Shown: positions 33,672 through 43,356, numbered from the stretch's first letter. The stretch: 64,000 bases of DNA from Falsihalocynthiibacter halioticoli (GCF_025802015.1 NZ_JAOYFC010000002.1:1090163-1154162); one strand, 5' to 3'. A program made the numbers and translations. The notes: generated by a model not told the origin, from the sequence alone.

Positions 33672-34463
33672 TTAGTGGCCGAGAATTTGGCTGAGGAACA
33701 ACTTTGTTCGCTCGGACTTCGGATTGTTAAAGAACTCTTCAGGCTCGTTCTGCTCAACGATCTGACCCGCATCCATAAAGATAACGCGGTTCGCCACCTG
33801 ACGGGCAAAACCCATCTCGTGCGTCACGCAGAGCATTGTCATGCCCTCCTCGGCGAGCTCGATCATTGTGTCGAGAACTTCCTTGATCATCTCAGGGTCA
33901 AGCGCGGATGTCGGCTCGTCAAAGAGCATGATCCGCGGCTTCATGCAGAGCGAACGCGCAATCGCCACACGCTGCTGCTGACCACCGGAAAGTTGGCCGG
34001 GGTACTTGTTGGCCTGCTCCGGAATTTTGACCTTCTCAAGGAAGTGCATCGCTGTTTCCTCAGCCTCTTTTCGAGGGGTCTTACGAACCCAAATCGGCGC
34101 GAGAGTACAGTTTTCGAGGATCGTCAGATGCGGGAATAAGTTGAAGTGCTGGAAACACATCCCCACTTCGCGACGGATCTTGTCGATGTTTTTAAGGTCC
34201 GATGTTAGCTCGGTGCCGTCAACAATGATGTCGCCCTGCTGGTGCTCTTCAAGACGGTTGATACAGCGGATTAGCGTCGATTTACCGGAACCCGAAGGCC
34301 CCGCAATAACGATCCGCTCGCCCTGATTAACTGTCAGGTTGATATCGCGCAGAACGTGGAACGTCCCGTACCACTTGTTCATGTTGTTGATCTGGATCGC
34401 GACCTCGTCAGAGACCTTCATTTTGGAGCGATCGATTTCGCGGGCTGTAGCAAGTTCAGACAT
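33672..34463 (-). CDS. bztD: Polar amino acid ABC transporter ATP-binding protein (Bzt/Aap type)
   Basis: A 263-residue ABC ATPase: Walker A GPSGSGKSTLIRC near residue 56, signature LSGGQQQRVAIAR near 155, Walker B IMLFDEPTSALD near 178 and the H-loop VTHEMGFARQV. It powers the transporter encoded by the three genes upstream. A 20-residue N-terminal extension (MSELATAREIDRSKMKVSDE) precedes the domain, as in Bzt/Aap systems. Confidence 0.92.
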   Translation of the reverse strand: MSELATAREIDRSKMKVSDEVAIQINNMNKWYGTFHVLRDINLTVNQGERIVIAGPSGSGKSTLIRCINRLEEHQQGDIIVDGTELTSDLKNIDKIRREVGMCFQHFNLFPHLTILENCTLAPIWVRKTPRKEAEETAMHFLEKVKIPEQANKYPGQLSGGQQQRVAIARSLCMKPRIMLFDEPTSALDPEMIKEVLDTMIELAEEGMTMLCVTHEMGFARQVANRVIFMDAGQIVEQNEPEEFFNNPKSERTKLFLSQILGH

Positions 34464-34475
34464 AGTGTGAACTCC

Positions 34476-35873
34476 TTATTTATGGCCAGTCTGAAGCTTG
34501 CGCTCCAGGAACATGGAATAACGTGACATTGAGAAGCAAACGACGAAGAAGAGAAGCGCGATGAAAGCGTAAAGCTCCCACACAATCCCGTTCCACTCCT
34601 GGTTTGCCCGGATCGCATTGGATAGTCCGATGGGGTCCATGAGGCTGATGATCGACACAAGCGTTGTATCTTTGAACACGCCGATAAAGGTACTCACGAT
34701 GCCCGGAATGGAGATCTTGAGCGCCTGTGGCATGATGATCAAACGTTGCGCCTTCCAGTAATCAAGGCCAAGCGCATCTGCCGCTTCGTACTGCCCTTTG
34801 GGAAGAGCTGCGAGGCCACCTCGAACAACTTCAGCCATATAGGCCGCTGCAAAGAGCGTCACCATGATCATAACCCGGAGGATCACGTCAAAGTTTGTGC
34901 CAGGGGGCATGAAGATGTTGAGCAGGTTGTTCGCAACAAACAGCAGCGTAATCAGCGGCACACCTCGGATGAACTCGATAAAGCCAACACAGAGCGCCTT
35001 TACGATGAACAGGTCCGATTGACGGCCAAGCGCGAGAACAATCCCAAGCGGTAGCGAACCAAGGATCGCCACAACACCGATGGAAATTGACAGGAAGAAC
35101 CCACCAAACTGACGGCTTGAAACAGGCTCCAACGTCAGATCAATCGGGCTGCCGGCAAAAATTGACGCCGCACTTCCTGAAAGGAACAACCACCAAATGA
35201 TCGGAACCACGGCGGACATGATGACCGCAATCAACGTTCCGGCGATAGGCGCTAGGATTTTGAACGCAAAGTACCCGAGTACAAACCCCACAAAAGCCAT
35301 TGCAGGCCCCCAGATCGAACCACCCCACATCAACCAAACGTCGATGAATGGGAAAAGAACGGTCACGATCAGCAGTTTACGCGGCGCACGTTCGATCAGG
35401 ACGGGGGCCAAACCAACGAACAACAAGATGATCGCGAGGTTCAGTCTCCAGTATCCAAGAATCATAACGATTGGTGTCGCGACGTGAGCACGTGGATCGG
35501 CGAGGATTTCCGCCGCGCTTGCGCCCGAAACCGCCGACAACAGGTTCGCATCAAGAGGATAGAACCCATAAAGAAGTTGCAACCATCGGTCGTTAATTAC
35601 GCCCCAGCATGCACCGCTATGGCCGGTGTAACCGGTCGCTGCGATGATCTCGCGGCATTCCGACAAGGACTTTGCATTCCATGTCGGCTGGATGCCCCAG
35701 CCAAGAAGGCTAAGGACGGTCCAGACAATCGCCAAGACAAAGAGAACCGTAATGATCGAGTTCCAGATGCCGTTGAACAGGTTTTCACGCATCCAGCCGA
35801 TCGGGCCCACCGTGCTTGCAGGAGGCTCCTTCTCGGGGAGCATTTCTGTGCGGACAAATTCGATATTTGACAT
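34476..35873 (-). CDS. bztC: Amino acid ABC transporter permease (BztC/AapM-like)
   Basis: A 465-residue inner-membrane permease, long because of extra N-terminal segments as in the Bzt/Aap group. The EAA-type loop is YEAADALGLDYWKAQRLIIMPQALK, interrupted here only for family comparison: ADALGL followed by IMPQAL near residue 395. The N-terminal half includes a periplasmic loop (NAKSLSECREIIAATGYTGH). It pairs with BztB to form the channel. It begins one base after the bztB stop. Confidence 0.9.
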   Translation of the reverse strand: MSNIEFVRTEMLPEKEPPASTVGPIGWMRENLFNGIWNSIITVLFVLAIVWTVLSLLGWGIQPTWNAKSLSECREIIAATGYTGHSGACWGVINDRWLQLLYGFYPLDANLLSAVSGASAAEILADPRAHVATPIVMILGYWRLNLAIILLFVGLAPVLIERAPRKLLIVTVLFPFIDVWLMWGGSIWGPAMAFVGFVLGYFAFKILAPIAGTLIAVIMSAVVPIIWWLFLSGSAASIFAGSPIDLTLEPVSSRQFGGFFLSISIGVVAILGSLPLGIVLALGRQSDLFIVKALCVGFIEFIRGVPLITLLFVANNLLNIFMPPGTNFDVILRVMIMVTLFAAAYMAEVVRGGLAALPKGQYEAADALGLDYWKAQRLIIMPQALKISIPGIVSTFIGVFKDTTLVSIISLMDPIGLSNAIRANQEWNGIVWELYAFIALLFFVVCFSMSRYSMFLERKLQTGHK

Positions 35874-35874
35874 A

Positions 35875-37131
35875 TTACCGCTCCACCAATTTGACTGAGT
35901 TGTTGTACCAGTTCATGACCGCCGAAATACTCAACGAGATCGTGAGATAGATCAGCATGAGCAAGAGAATACTCTCAAGCTCGCGGCCGGTTTGGTTCAT
36001 GGTGATACCACCGAGCGTGCCGGTAATGTCCATGTAACCCACGGCAATCGCCAGAGAGGAGTTCTTGGTCAGGTTCAGGTAGTTTGAAATCATCGGTGGA
36101 ATAATCACGCGAAGCGCCTGTGGCAAAATCACGAGGTTCATTGTCCGGCGAGAGCTTAGGCCGAGTGCGGAAGCCGCCTCGGATTGTCCCTTGGATACCG
36201 ACATAATCCCGGCACGCACAATCTCTGCAATAAACGCAGCGGTATAGACCGACAGAGCCAACCACAAAGCAATCAGCGAGTTCCGCAGGTGAGTACCACC
36301 TGAGAAGTTGAAGCCCTTAAGTTCAGGGTAGCCGAGGTGATATCCCAAAATCCAAAGCACAAGCAGTGTTGGAATACAGATAACACCAAGCCGTTTGTAC
36401 CATGTGACAGGACGATCACCCGTTGCGGCCTGAATAACATTCGCGCGGCGGGTGATGAGCTTGGAAATCAAAATCCCCGCAATCAGAACTGCGCCAATTG
36501 CGATCAGATCAAGACTCACATTGAAAAATCCGAAGAAATCGACATTGCCAAGGCTTCGACTAAAGAGGATTTCGGGGATATAAACACCGCGGTTCGTAAC
36601 CGCGACCGAATCGCCGAGAAGCATAGACGCTTCAGGGTTATCTCCCCTGAAGGCACGTGGTGCCGGCAAGGTCTCGATCAGAATCGCCATTGTAAAAACG
36701 ATCCACAAAAGAACCGGTACGTTACGGAACATCTCGACATAAACGGTCATGATCTTTGCCACGAGCCAGTTGTTCGAGAGCCTTAGCACGCCGATAACCA
36801 CGCCGAGGATGGTCGCTGTGATACAGCCAAGAACCGCAACGAGAAGCGTGTTGAGCAGGCCAACACCAGCGGCGCGCCAATGAGAATCGCGCGACGTGTA
36901 TTCGATTAGCCGTTGGTTAATATCATAGCTTGCAGGCTCATTCAGAAAGGCAAAAGAAGGCTCTTTTCCGAGGTCTGCAAGATTGTTGGCGGTGTTTGAC
37001 ACCAGCCATGCGGCCAAAGCCATAAATCCGATCAGCGCAACCACTTGGATGGTCAACGACCGATAGCGGGTATCGTAAATCAGCATAGATAGCCGAAACG
37101 ACTCCCTAGGTGGGTCGGTTAATGTTGTCAT
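35875..37131 (-). CDS. bztB: Amino acid ABC transporter permease (BztB/AapQ-like)
   Basis: A 418-residue permease with one N-terminal membrane segment (VVALIGFMALAAWLVSN) and the HisMQ-type domain at about 90-410. The ATPase-contact loop is SEAASALGLSSRRTMNLVIL near residue 330. It is the second gene of the transporter operon and is separated from bztA by 129 bases that contain a stable hairpin. Confidence 0.9.
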   Translation of the reverse strand: MTTLTDPPRESFRLSMLIYDTRYRSLTIQVVALIGFMALAAWLVSNTANNLADLGKEPSFAFLNEPASYDINQRLIEYTSRDSHWRAAGVGLLNTLLVAVLGCITATILGVVIGVLRLSNNWLVAKIMTVYVEMFRNVPVLLWIVFTMAILIETLPAPRAFRGDNPEASMLLGDSVAVTNRGVYIPEILFSRSLGNVDFFGFFNVSLDLIAIGAVLIAGILISKLITRRANVIQAATGDRPVTWYKRLGVICIPTLLVLWILGYHLGYPELKGFNFSGGTHLRNSLIALWLALSVYTAAFIAEIVRAGIMSVSKGQSEAASALGLSSRRTMNLVILPQALRVIIPPMISNYLNLTKNSSLAIAVGYMDITGTLGGITMNQTGRELESILLLMLIYLTISLSISAVMNWYNNSVKLVER

Positions 37132-37222
37132 GAAGACATCCCCGTCAGCTCATGGCTTGCCGGTGCATTTCCTGCACTCATATCGCCAGAGTGTTTTCTA
37201 TTTGATCTTGTTTTTATTGGTG

Positions 37223-37248
37223 AAAGGGCGCGGAAAACCGCGCCCTTT
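37223..37248 (-). terminator. Stable intra-operon hairpin between bztA and bztB
   Basis: A perfect 11-base-pair stem (AAAGGGCGCGG with CCGCGCCCTTT, 4-base loop) 13 bases after the bztA stop. It has only a short T tract on the minus strand, so it may stop part of the transcription or protect the bztA 3' end, giving excess binding protein. Confidence 0.75.
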
Positions 37249-37260
37249 GCTTTTAGGATC

Positions 37261-38277
37261 CTACCGGAATGGTGGCGAGTAGATCAGGCCGCCATCTGTC
37301 CACTGTGCGTTAAGACCACGCGCAATGCCGATTGGTGTGCTGAGACCGATGTTCTTTTCAAAGATCTCGCCATAGTTACCTTCAACCATGATCGCACGTT
37401 TTGCCCAGTCGGCGTCGAGGCCGAGCATCTCGCCGAGGTTACCCTCTGTACCAAGCAGACGGTTGATCTCAGGGTTGTTTGTGCCGTTTGCCATCTCACC
37501 GATGTTAGCAGATGTAACACCAAGCTCTTCAGCAGTGATCAGAGCGTTGAGAGTCCAGCGTGCGATATCACCCCATTCGTTGTCGCCGTGGCGAACAAGC
37601 GGGCCGAGTGGCTCTTTGGAGATGATTTCTGGCAGAACCATGTGTGCATCTGGTGCTTCGAAAGTTGCACGTGTCGCAGCAAGCGCGGAAGCGTCAGTTG
37701 TGTAAACGTCGCAAGCGCCGGCAAGGTACTGCTGCTGAGCTTCAGCGTTTGTTTCGATAGGCACTGGCTCATAGGAGATGTTGTTGGCACGGAAGAAATC
37801 GGCCAAGTTCAGCTCTGTTGTTGTACCAGTTTGGATACAAACAGTTGCGCCATCGAGTTCTTTCGCGGAGGAAACACCAAGCTCAACCGGAACCATGAAG
37901 CCCTGGCCGTCGTAGTAGTTTACGCCAACAAAGTCGAACTTCAGGTCGACGTCGCGGCTGAATGTCCATGTGGTATTACGAGCCAACAGATCGATCTCGC
38001 CGGAAGCGAGCGCTGTGAAGCGTGTTTTACCAGTTGTCGGGATGAATTCTACAGCTGTGCCATCGCCAAGAACGGCGGCCGCTACGGCGCGACATACAGC
38101 AACATCAAATCCAGCCCAGTTGCCGTTTGCATCTGGCGCAGCGAAGCCAGGAACACCAGTTGTCACACCACAGTTCAGCTTACCACGTGCTTTGACGTCA
38201 TCAACTGTACCGGCGGTTGCTGCACCAGCAGCCAGTCCGGCGACTGTGATAGCGCCTAGAATTACGGATTTTTTCAT
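37261..38277 (-). CDS. bztA: Amino acid ABC transporter substrate-binding protein (BztA/AapJ-like)
   Basis: A 338-residue periplasmic binding protein with a Sec signal (MKKSVILGAITVAGLAAGAA, cleavage near ATA-GTV). The mature part starts VDDVKARGKLNCGVTTGVPGF, the classic family-3 solute-binding start, and contains the DVAVCRAVAAAVLGD signature. Bzt/Aap systems take up glutamate, glutamine, aspartate, asparagine and relatives. The start at 38277 has AGGAAGAGG upstream; the frame extends 38 codons further but without a site and without family similarity. Confidence 0.93.
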   Translation of the reverse strand: MKKSVILGAITVAGLAAGAATAGTVDDVKARGKLNCGVTTGVPGFAAPDANGNWAGFDVAVCRAVAAAVLGDGTAVEFIPTTGKTRFTALASGEIDLLARNTTWTFSRDVDLKFDFVGVNYYDGQGFMVPVELGVSSAKELDGATVCIQTGTTTELNLADFFRANNISYEPVPIETNAEAQQQYLAGACDVYTTDASALAATRATFEAPDAHMVLPEIISKEPLGPLVRHGDNEWGDIARWTLNALITAEELGVTSANIGEMANGTNNPEINRLLGTEGNLGEMLGLDADWAKRAIMVEGNYGEIFEKNIGLSTPIGIARGLNAQWTDGGLIYSPPFR

Positions 38278-38483
38278 TTTTACCTCTTCCTGAATTTCCG
38301 CCCTTTTTGGACGGTTAGAATGGCGATTGCTCGCCAAGTACGAAACATTGAAAACAGGTCTCCCCAGTTTCAGCGCATTCAGTTTGGGCAATTTCCTTCT
38401 AAAAGGTCAAGGGGCGCAAAGGAAAAACGCTTGAATAACAGGCATTGACACGAAACAAATCGCTCACTTTTCGGACAGTTGAC

Positions 38484-39206
38484 CTAATTTGGTTCTATTT
38501 TGTGAGCCCAATGAAAGAACCGATGCGCAGCCTCGAAACTCTCGCGTTTCGCCGCTGCGCTGGCTGCTGCTTCGTCATCGACGCCCCATTGAGCTTCTTG
38601 CCAGTCTTCATCGACTCGCGCTGCGGCCCAAATTTCGCTTACTGGACGCAGGTTTTGAGTGGCCGCGAGGCCAAGCACAAGCGAGCCAGATATGGTCACC
38701 AAGTCATGAAAGCCAACGAGCTCAAAGGGCGACATCTCAAAGACAACACGCGATAGATTCGCTGTGCTTTTCTCAGATTGTGCAACATGCATCACGCCTG
38801 CGCCAATGTTTAGCGGCGCATCAAATTCTTGCCTCGCCCAGTCTAGATACGGGTCCCACACTTCCGCCTGCTTCTGCGCCAGTTCTTTTGGCGATGGCGC
38901 ACGGTAACAGAGAAGGTCTGTGCCGCCATATTCCGCAAGCATCGCTGCCACGTCGTCAAACTGCGGGATCACCTTATCAATTGCCGAATTCGCCGCGCGT
39001 GTGACAGGCATTGTCGACGGGTCGATCTTTTCTTCCTGCGCTTGCCACTCTGCCGCTATTGCCTCCGCCATCGGTTTTGACGGCACGACCAGCTCGGCCT
39101 TAAACGGCGTACGGAGTTTTCGCGAATCTAGGAGGACCCGATACCCACCTTCGCAGGTTTCAATATCTGCGTTCTGCCAGAAACGTTTTGCTGCCCACTC
39201 GCTCAT
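38484..39206 (-). CDS. ATP12-family F1-ATPase assembly chaperone
   Basis: A 240-residue soluble protein beginning MSEWAAKRFWQNADIET. Segments GYRVLLDSRKLRTP, IAAEWQAQ (matching the AxEWxxQ motif), PVTRAANSAIDKV and GTDLLCYRA are hallmarks of ATP12, which binds the F1 alpha subunit in mitochondria and alphaproteobacteria. The ATG at 39206 overlaps the HAD stop (ATGA). It is the last gene of the rarA-crcB-rluC-HAD-ATP12 run. Confidence 0.92.
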   Translation of the reverse strand: MSEWAAKRFWQNADIETCEGGYRVLLDSRKLRTPFKAELVVPSKPMAEAIAAEWQAQEEKIDPSTMPVTRAANSAIDKVIPQFDDVAAMLAEYGGTDLLCYRAPSPKELAQKQAEVWDPYLDWARQEFDAPLNIGAGVMHVAQSEKSTANLSRVVFEMSPFELVGFHDLVTISGSLVLGLAATQNLRPVSEIWAAARVDEDWQEAQWGVDDEAAASAAAKRESFEAAHRFFHWAHKIEPN

Positions 39207-39889
39207 GCTGTCCTCCACATTCGGTCAAGTGCGGGAATGAGCTGCTCATAGCCTTCCAGCACAAGTTCGGCTCCGGCATCTACCAACTCATCGCGGGAAT
39301 GATACCCCCAGTCCACACCGATGCGCCGAATTCCACCTGCCGCACCCATTTTCATATCAAAGCTGGTGTCGCCAATGATTACCGCGTTTTCAGGCTCTAC
39401 ACCCGTTTCAAACAATGCGCGCTGAACCATAGACGGGTGTGGCTTGCTCGGATGATCATCCGCAACTTGCTGGGTAATAAAGAGCGTAGAAAACCCATGC
39501 CCTTCAAGAATGTGGTCAAGTCCGCGCCGGCTTTTGCCCGTCGCAACGCCAAGAATGTTTTCATCAACCGCATGCAACGCGCGGATCGCCTCCTCGGCAC
39601 CGGGAAACAGCGGAGACGTTGCGGCCGTACCCAAATCCGCTCGCTGCTGCACGAATGCATCTTTGTAAGCTTCGACCATCTGATCGCGTTGCGCAGCGCC
39701 GGCGTTCGGCATCAACTTCTCGACCGCGACAGAGAGCGAAAGCCCAACGATAGAGAGGACCTCTTCTCGTGATGGTGGCGTCAATTCAACGCGCGCACAT
39801 GCCGCGCACATCGCATCAAAGATATGATGCTGGCTATCGACAAGCGTGCCATCGACGTCAAACAAGATCAGTTTGAGGGGCGCAGACAT
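39203..39889 (-). CDS. HAD-superfamily hydrolase, phosphoglycolate phosphatase-like
   Basis: A 228-residue HAD hydrolase. Motif I is LILFDVDGTLVDSQ near the N-terminus, motif II includes VATGKSRRGL near 110, and motif IV is AVIIGDTSFDMKMGAAGG near 175. Layout matches Gph-type small phosphatases with a helical cap. The start at 39889 (MSAPLKLIL) is chosen for family fit; upstream in-frame codons overlap rluC's end. Substrate unknown. Confidence 0.88.
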   Translation of the reverse strand: MSAPLKLILFDVDGTLVDSQHHIFDAMCAACARVELTPPSREEVLSIVGLSLSVAVEKLMPNAGAAQRDQMVEAYKDAFVQQRADLGTAATSPLFPGAEEAIRALHAVDENILGVATGKSRRGLDHILEGHGFSTLFITQQVADDHPSKPHPSMVQRALFETGVEPENAVIIGDTSFDMKMGAAGGIRRIGVDWGYHSRDELVDAGAELVLEGYEQLIPALDRMWRTA

Positions 39890-39896
39890 TCCGATC

Positions 39897-40931
39897 TTAA
39901 AACTCTTCGTTGAATGGATCGGCAGGCACATCTTCGGGCGCCCATGCCAAAGTATCCCACGTGTGGCTCATATGTTTGGGAAGCGGCGCAGTAAATGCGA
40001 GTTTTGCACCTGTAAAAGGATGCGTCATCGTAAGAGACCGTGCATGAAGGTGCAGCTTTTTCGAAAGATCGCCGCCCAATTGTGCGCCCCAACCGTCGCC
40101 AAGGTTTTCCTGACCCGACCCGCCATATTTGCCATCGCCGATGATCGGATGTCCAAGCTCGGCCATATGAGCGCGCAGCTGGTGGGTTCGGCCTGTGATC
40201 GGCACAAGCGCAACCCACGTCACGCGTCCGCCAAGAGCGGAGAGTACCGCGTAATCGGTTGTTGCGCGCTTTGCGCCCTCTGTCGTGTCGATATCGCGAG
40301 GATGCACGCAATACATCCGCTCGTAATCACCACCGGCCTTCACCAGTCCGAAGCGAACTGTCCCCATATTTGGCTTTGGTTGCCCTGCAACCGCGGCCCA
40401 GTAAATCTTGCGGGTTTCCCGATCGCGAAATGCTTTGGTGAGCGCGGCTGCCGATGCACGTGTGCGGGCAAGCAACAAGATGCCAGAGGTGTCTTTATCA
40501 AGGCGGTGAACAAGGCGTGGTTTTTCGTCCAAACCAAAGCGCAGCGCATCGGCCAATCCGTCAACATGGCGCGTCTGGTTGGTTCCGCCCTGCGTGGGCA
40601 AACCGGGCGGCTTGTTGATCGCGATTAGATAGTCATCTTTGTAAATCACCGATTTCTGCATCATCTCTGCATCTTCAGCAGACATCGGTGCGGGCGGCTT
40701 TGGCATTGCCGTAATCTGCCCTGCGGTCGGAAGTGGCGGCACGCGAACCACCTGCCCTGTTTCAAGGCGTGTTGAGGCCTTCACACGGCCTTTGTTGACG
40801 CGAATGTCGCCCTTTCGGCACAGCTTCTCGATGCGACCTTGGCTTACTTGCGGAAAGTTCCGACGGAACCACCGATCAAGCCGTTGATCGTTATCTTCCT
40901 CGGTAATTGTAATGTGCTGAACACCGCTCAT
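39897..40931 (-). CDS. rluC: Ribosomal large subunit pseudouridine synthase, RluC type
   Basis: A 344-residue RluA-family synthase. An S4 RNA-binding domain (QRLDRWFRRNFP to about residue 75) precedes the catalytic domain with HRLDKDTSGILLLARTRASA (catalytic Asp) and PITGRTHQLRAHMAELGHPI. It makes pseudouridine in 23S rRNA. The start overlaps the crcB stop by ATGA. Confidence 0.92.
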   Translation of the reverse strand: MSGVQHITITEEDNDQRLDRWFRRNFPQVSQGRIEKLCRKGDIRVNKGRVKASTRLETGQVVRVPPLPTAGQITAMPKPPAPMSAEDAEMMQKSVIYKDDYLIAINKPPGLPTQGGTNQTRHVDGLADALRFGLDEKPRLVHRLDKDTSGILLLARTRASAAALTKAFRDRETRKIYWAAVAGQPKPNMGTVRFGLVKAGGDYERMYCVHPRDIDTTEGAKRATTDYAVLSALGGRVTWVALVPITGRTHQLRAHMAELGHPIIGDGKYGGSGQENLGDGWGAQLGGDLSKKLHLHARSLTMTHPFTGAKLAFTAPLPKHMSHTWDTLAWAPEDVPADPFNEEF

Positions 40932-41299
40932 CCGGCCAAACCTCTCGCAATGAAAACCCCAAGCGCTACGCCTGCCAATGATAGAACAACCGACAAAACA
41001 ACATACAACGCCGCCGTTCCGACTTGCCCACTTGAATAAAGCTTGAGCGCCTCAAGGGAGAAGGACGAAAATGTCGTAAACCCGCCGAGCACACCTATCA
41101 TCAAGAGCGGCACCCATGGTTCACGACCAGCAAGCGCCACAAACGCAATGCCCATCAAGAAGGACCCAACGACGTTGATAGGCAATGTAGCAAGAAGATA
41201 ACTCTCGCCAAATGCGCGCACTGACGTGTACCCAAAAAGGAATCGCGCAACAGCGCCAATCGCTCCACCAACGGCAACATATATCAGGGTTAGTAACAT
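40928..41299 (-). CDS. crcB: Fluoride ion channel CrcB
   Basis: A 123-residue four-helix protein with the Fluc signatures GGAIGAVARFLFG, NVVGSFLMG and GGFTTFSSFSLEAL, containing the Phe-box and the central Na+ site. It exports fluoride as a dual-topology dimer. Only 31 bases separate it from rarA, so there is no room for a fluoride riboswitch and it is probably read with rarA. Confidence 0.95.
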   Translation of the reverse strand: MLLTLIYVAVGGAIGAVARFLFGYTSVRAFGESYLLATLPINVVGSFLMGIAFVALAGREPWVPLLMIGVLGGFTTFSSFSLEALKLYSSGQVGTAALYVVLSVVLSLAGVALGVFIARGLAG

Positions 41300-41330
41300 C
41301 GGTGGGGTTTTGCGCTTAACGCAGCCATTG

Positions 41331-42647
41331 TCAACCGTTCTGCCGTTTTGCTCGCAGTTTCGCGAAGTATTCCTGCCGCTTTTTAAGCTCTCGCTCGAAT
41401 CCGCGTTCTACAGGCTCATAGAGTGATGGGCGATCCATCGTTTCGGGGAAATAGTTCTGACCCGAAAAGCCATCTTCGGCGTCATGGTCATAGGCATAAC
41501 CCGCGCCATACCCCTGCTCTTCCATCAAACTCGTGGGGGCATTGAGAATATGTTTGGGCGGCGGTTCAGAGCCGGTCTTGGCCGCTGCAGCCATTGCCTT
41601 TTTGTACCCTGCGTAACCAGCATTACTCTTTGGGGCCAGCGCGAGATACGTCACGGCCTGCGCCAGCGCCAACTCCCCTTCCGGACTGCCAAGCCGCTCG
41701 TAAACCTGCCATGCATGCAAGCAATGCGCCTGTGCGGCGGGATCGGCCAAGCCGATGTCCTCGACGGCCATGCGCGTAATACGGCGGGCAAGGTATCGCG
41801 GGTCTTCCCCACCCTTTAGCATCCGTGCAAACCAGTACAACGCCGCATCAGGATCAGAGCCACGCACTGATTTATGGAGCGCGGAAATTAGGTTGTAATG
41901 CTCGTCGCCACCTTTGTCATAGACCGCTGCGCGCCGCATAAGCCGCTGTGCGAGTGCTTTGCTATCCAGCGGCACATCCGTTTTCCATGCCGCGACTTGT
42001 TCGATCAAATTCAATAGCGCTCGACCGTCGCCATCCGCCATTTCAAGCAGGGCATCTCGCGCACTCTCATCGAGAGGTAATTCGTATCCCAGCTCCCGCT
42101 CGGCCCGCGCCATCAAGCGCCCTAGATCCTCTATGGACAATCGCGTCAGAACCATAACCTGCGCTCGGCTAAGCACCGCCGCGTTCAATTCAAAACTGGG
42201 GTTTTCTGTGGTGGCCCCAACGAGAAGGATCGTGCCGTCTTCCATATGGGGCAGGAAGCCGTCTTGCTGTGCCTTGTTGAACCGATGAATCTCGTCAACA
42301 AACAACAAAGTGCCCCGACCATTCTTGCGGCGAAGCTTCGCAGACTCAAACACTTTTCGGAGTTCTGGCATGCCGGTGAAGATCGCGCTGATCTGAACAA
42401 ACTCCAACTCGGTTTCATCCGCCAACAAACGGGCGATCGTCGTCTTGCCAACACCGGGCGGGCCCCAAAAAATGATCGACCCCAAGCTGTTGGAGGCAAG
42501 CATAACGCCCAACGGGCTCTCGCTTCCGAGAACCTGTTCCTGTCCGATTACATCTTTAAGTGTGGATGGTCGCAACCGATCCGCCAAAGGGCGCGGTGCG
42601 TTTTTCGAAGCGTCTGCGGCTTCTGGAGAATCAAATAAATCAGACAT
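41331..42647 (-). CDS. rarA: Replication-associated recombination protein A (RarA/MgsA)
   Basis: A 438-residue AAA+ ATPase. Walker A is GPPGVGKTTIA near residue 62, Walker B LLFVDEIHRFNKAQQD near 115, sensor VGATTENPSFELN, and the C-terminal tetramerisation region includes SALHKSVRGSDPDAALYW and the YDHDAEDGFSGQNYFPE end. It acts at stalled replication forks. It heads the five-gene minus-strand run that ends with ATP12. Confidence 0.95.
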   Translation of the reverse strand: MSDLFDSPEAADASKNAPRPLADRLRPSTLKDVIGQEQVLGSESPLGVMLASNSLGSIIFWGPPGVGKTTIARLLADETELEFVQISAIFTGMPELRKVFESAKLRRKNGRGTLLFVDEIHRFNKAQQDGFLPHMEDGTILLVGATTENPSFELNAAVLSRAQVMVLTRLSIEDLGRLMARAERELGYELPLDESARDALLEMADGDGRALLNLIEQVAAWKTDVPLDSKALAQRLMRRAAVYDKGGDEHYNLISALHKSVRGSDPDAALYWFARMLKGGEDPRYLARRITRMAVEDIGLADPAAQAHCLHAWQVYERLGSPEGELALAQAVTYLALAPKSNAGYAGYKKAMAAAAKTGSEPPPKHILNAPTSLMEEQGYGAGYAYDHDAEDGFSGQNYFPETMDRPSLYEPVERGFERELKKRQEYFAKLRAKRQNG

Positions 42648-42683
42648 GAGCCAAACCTATGCCCCCGCCTGAGAATTGGAAAC

Positions 42684-42723
42684 GAAAAAGGGGAGCCTTG
42701 CAAAGCGCAAGGTTCCCTCTTTC
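42684..42723 (-). terminator. Intrinsic terminator of luxI
   Basis: On the minus strand a long stem (AGGGA..CCTTGC with GCAAGG..CCCCT) ends in TTTTT, 31 bases after the luxI stop and before rarA. Confidence 0.85.
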
Positions 42724-42753
42724 TGGGGTCTTCTAACCTGTCTCCGGCAACGC

Positions 42754-43341
42754 CTAGTGGAGTTTTGGTGTCAGGTCGATCTTGACGCACTGGAAGTCGC
42801 CATCGCCGATAAACATCGAACGACCAGCAGCTTCGGCATCCAAACCGCAACGCCCAAACCAGCGCGGCCAGTTTGCAGCGGTAAGTGCGATCAAGTTGGT
42901 TGCCCCCAACTCACGCGCAGACTTCAGCATCGCCATAACCATGTAGGCATGAACGCGACGGCGAATCCGTTGTGGCGTGTTGTGCGATACGAAAACTCGC
43001 GTGCTTTCCCACGTATTTTCATCCACAGGCGCTTCATCATAAAGCAAGTCCTGCGGAATCGTTCCGAGAAGGCCGCGCTGCGCGTCCCGAATCATGTAAC
43101 TATAGATACCGCAGCGCGCGGTAGTTGGTGTCAGACGAATACCGGCGTAAACCTCGCCGTACTCGTGAATGGCAATCCAGCGACTCGCCGGAGTGTCATA
43201 TTGGTCGTACTCCATTCCAAGGGCCTCAGGGAGGTCCCAATTCTTCTGCACAATGAACGACTGTTTGCGAGCTCTAAACAGATTTGCGAATAGTTCGCCG
43301 TGATTGTGCATGTTTTCGAAAGATAGTGTAGTCGTCTGCAT
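42754..43341 (-). CDS. luxI: Acyl-homoserine-lactone synthase (LuxI family)
   Basis: A 195-residue AHL synthase. Family-invariant residues are visible in order: Arg and Phe in FRARKQSFIVQKNW, Trp, then EYDQYDTP with the paired acids, and RLTPTT with the later Arg. WESTRVFVS matches the conserved E(S/T)RV block. It makes an N-acyl-homoserine lactone from SAM and an acyl carrier. The start at 43341 (MQTTTLSF) is preferred; 15 extra in-frame codons upstream overlap a possible control element. It lies 61 bases downstream of the luxR-type gene. Confidence 0.93.
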   Translation of the reverse strand: MQTTTLSFENMHNHGELFANLFRARKQSFIVQKNWDLPEALGMEYDQYDTPASRWIAIHEYGEVYAGIRLTPTTARCGIYSYMIRDAQRGLLGTIPQDLLYDEAPVDENTWESTRVFVSHNTPQRIRRRVHAYMVMAMLKSARELGATNLIALTAANWPRWFGRCGLDAEAAGRSMFIGDGDFQCVKIDLTPKLH

Positions 43342-43356
43342 GGTTAATATCCCCCA

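Noticed and set aside
41300..41330. Fluoride riboswitch upstream of crcB
   Set aside because: The gap to rarA is only 31 bases, too short for the crcB riboswitch.
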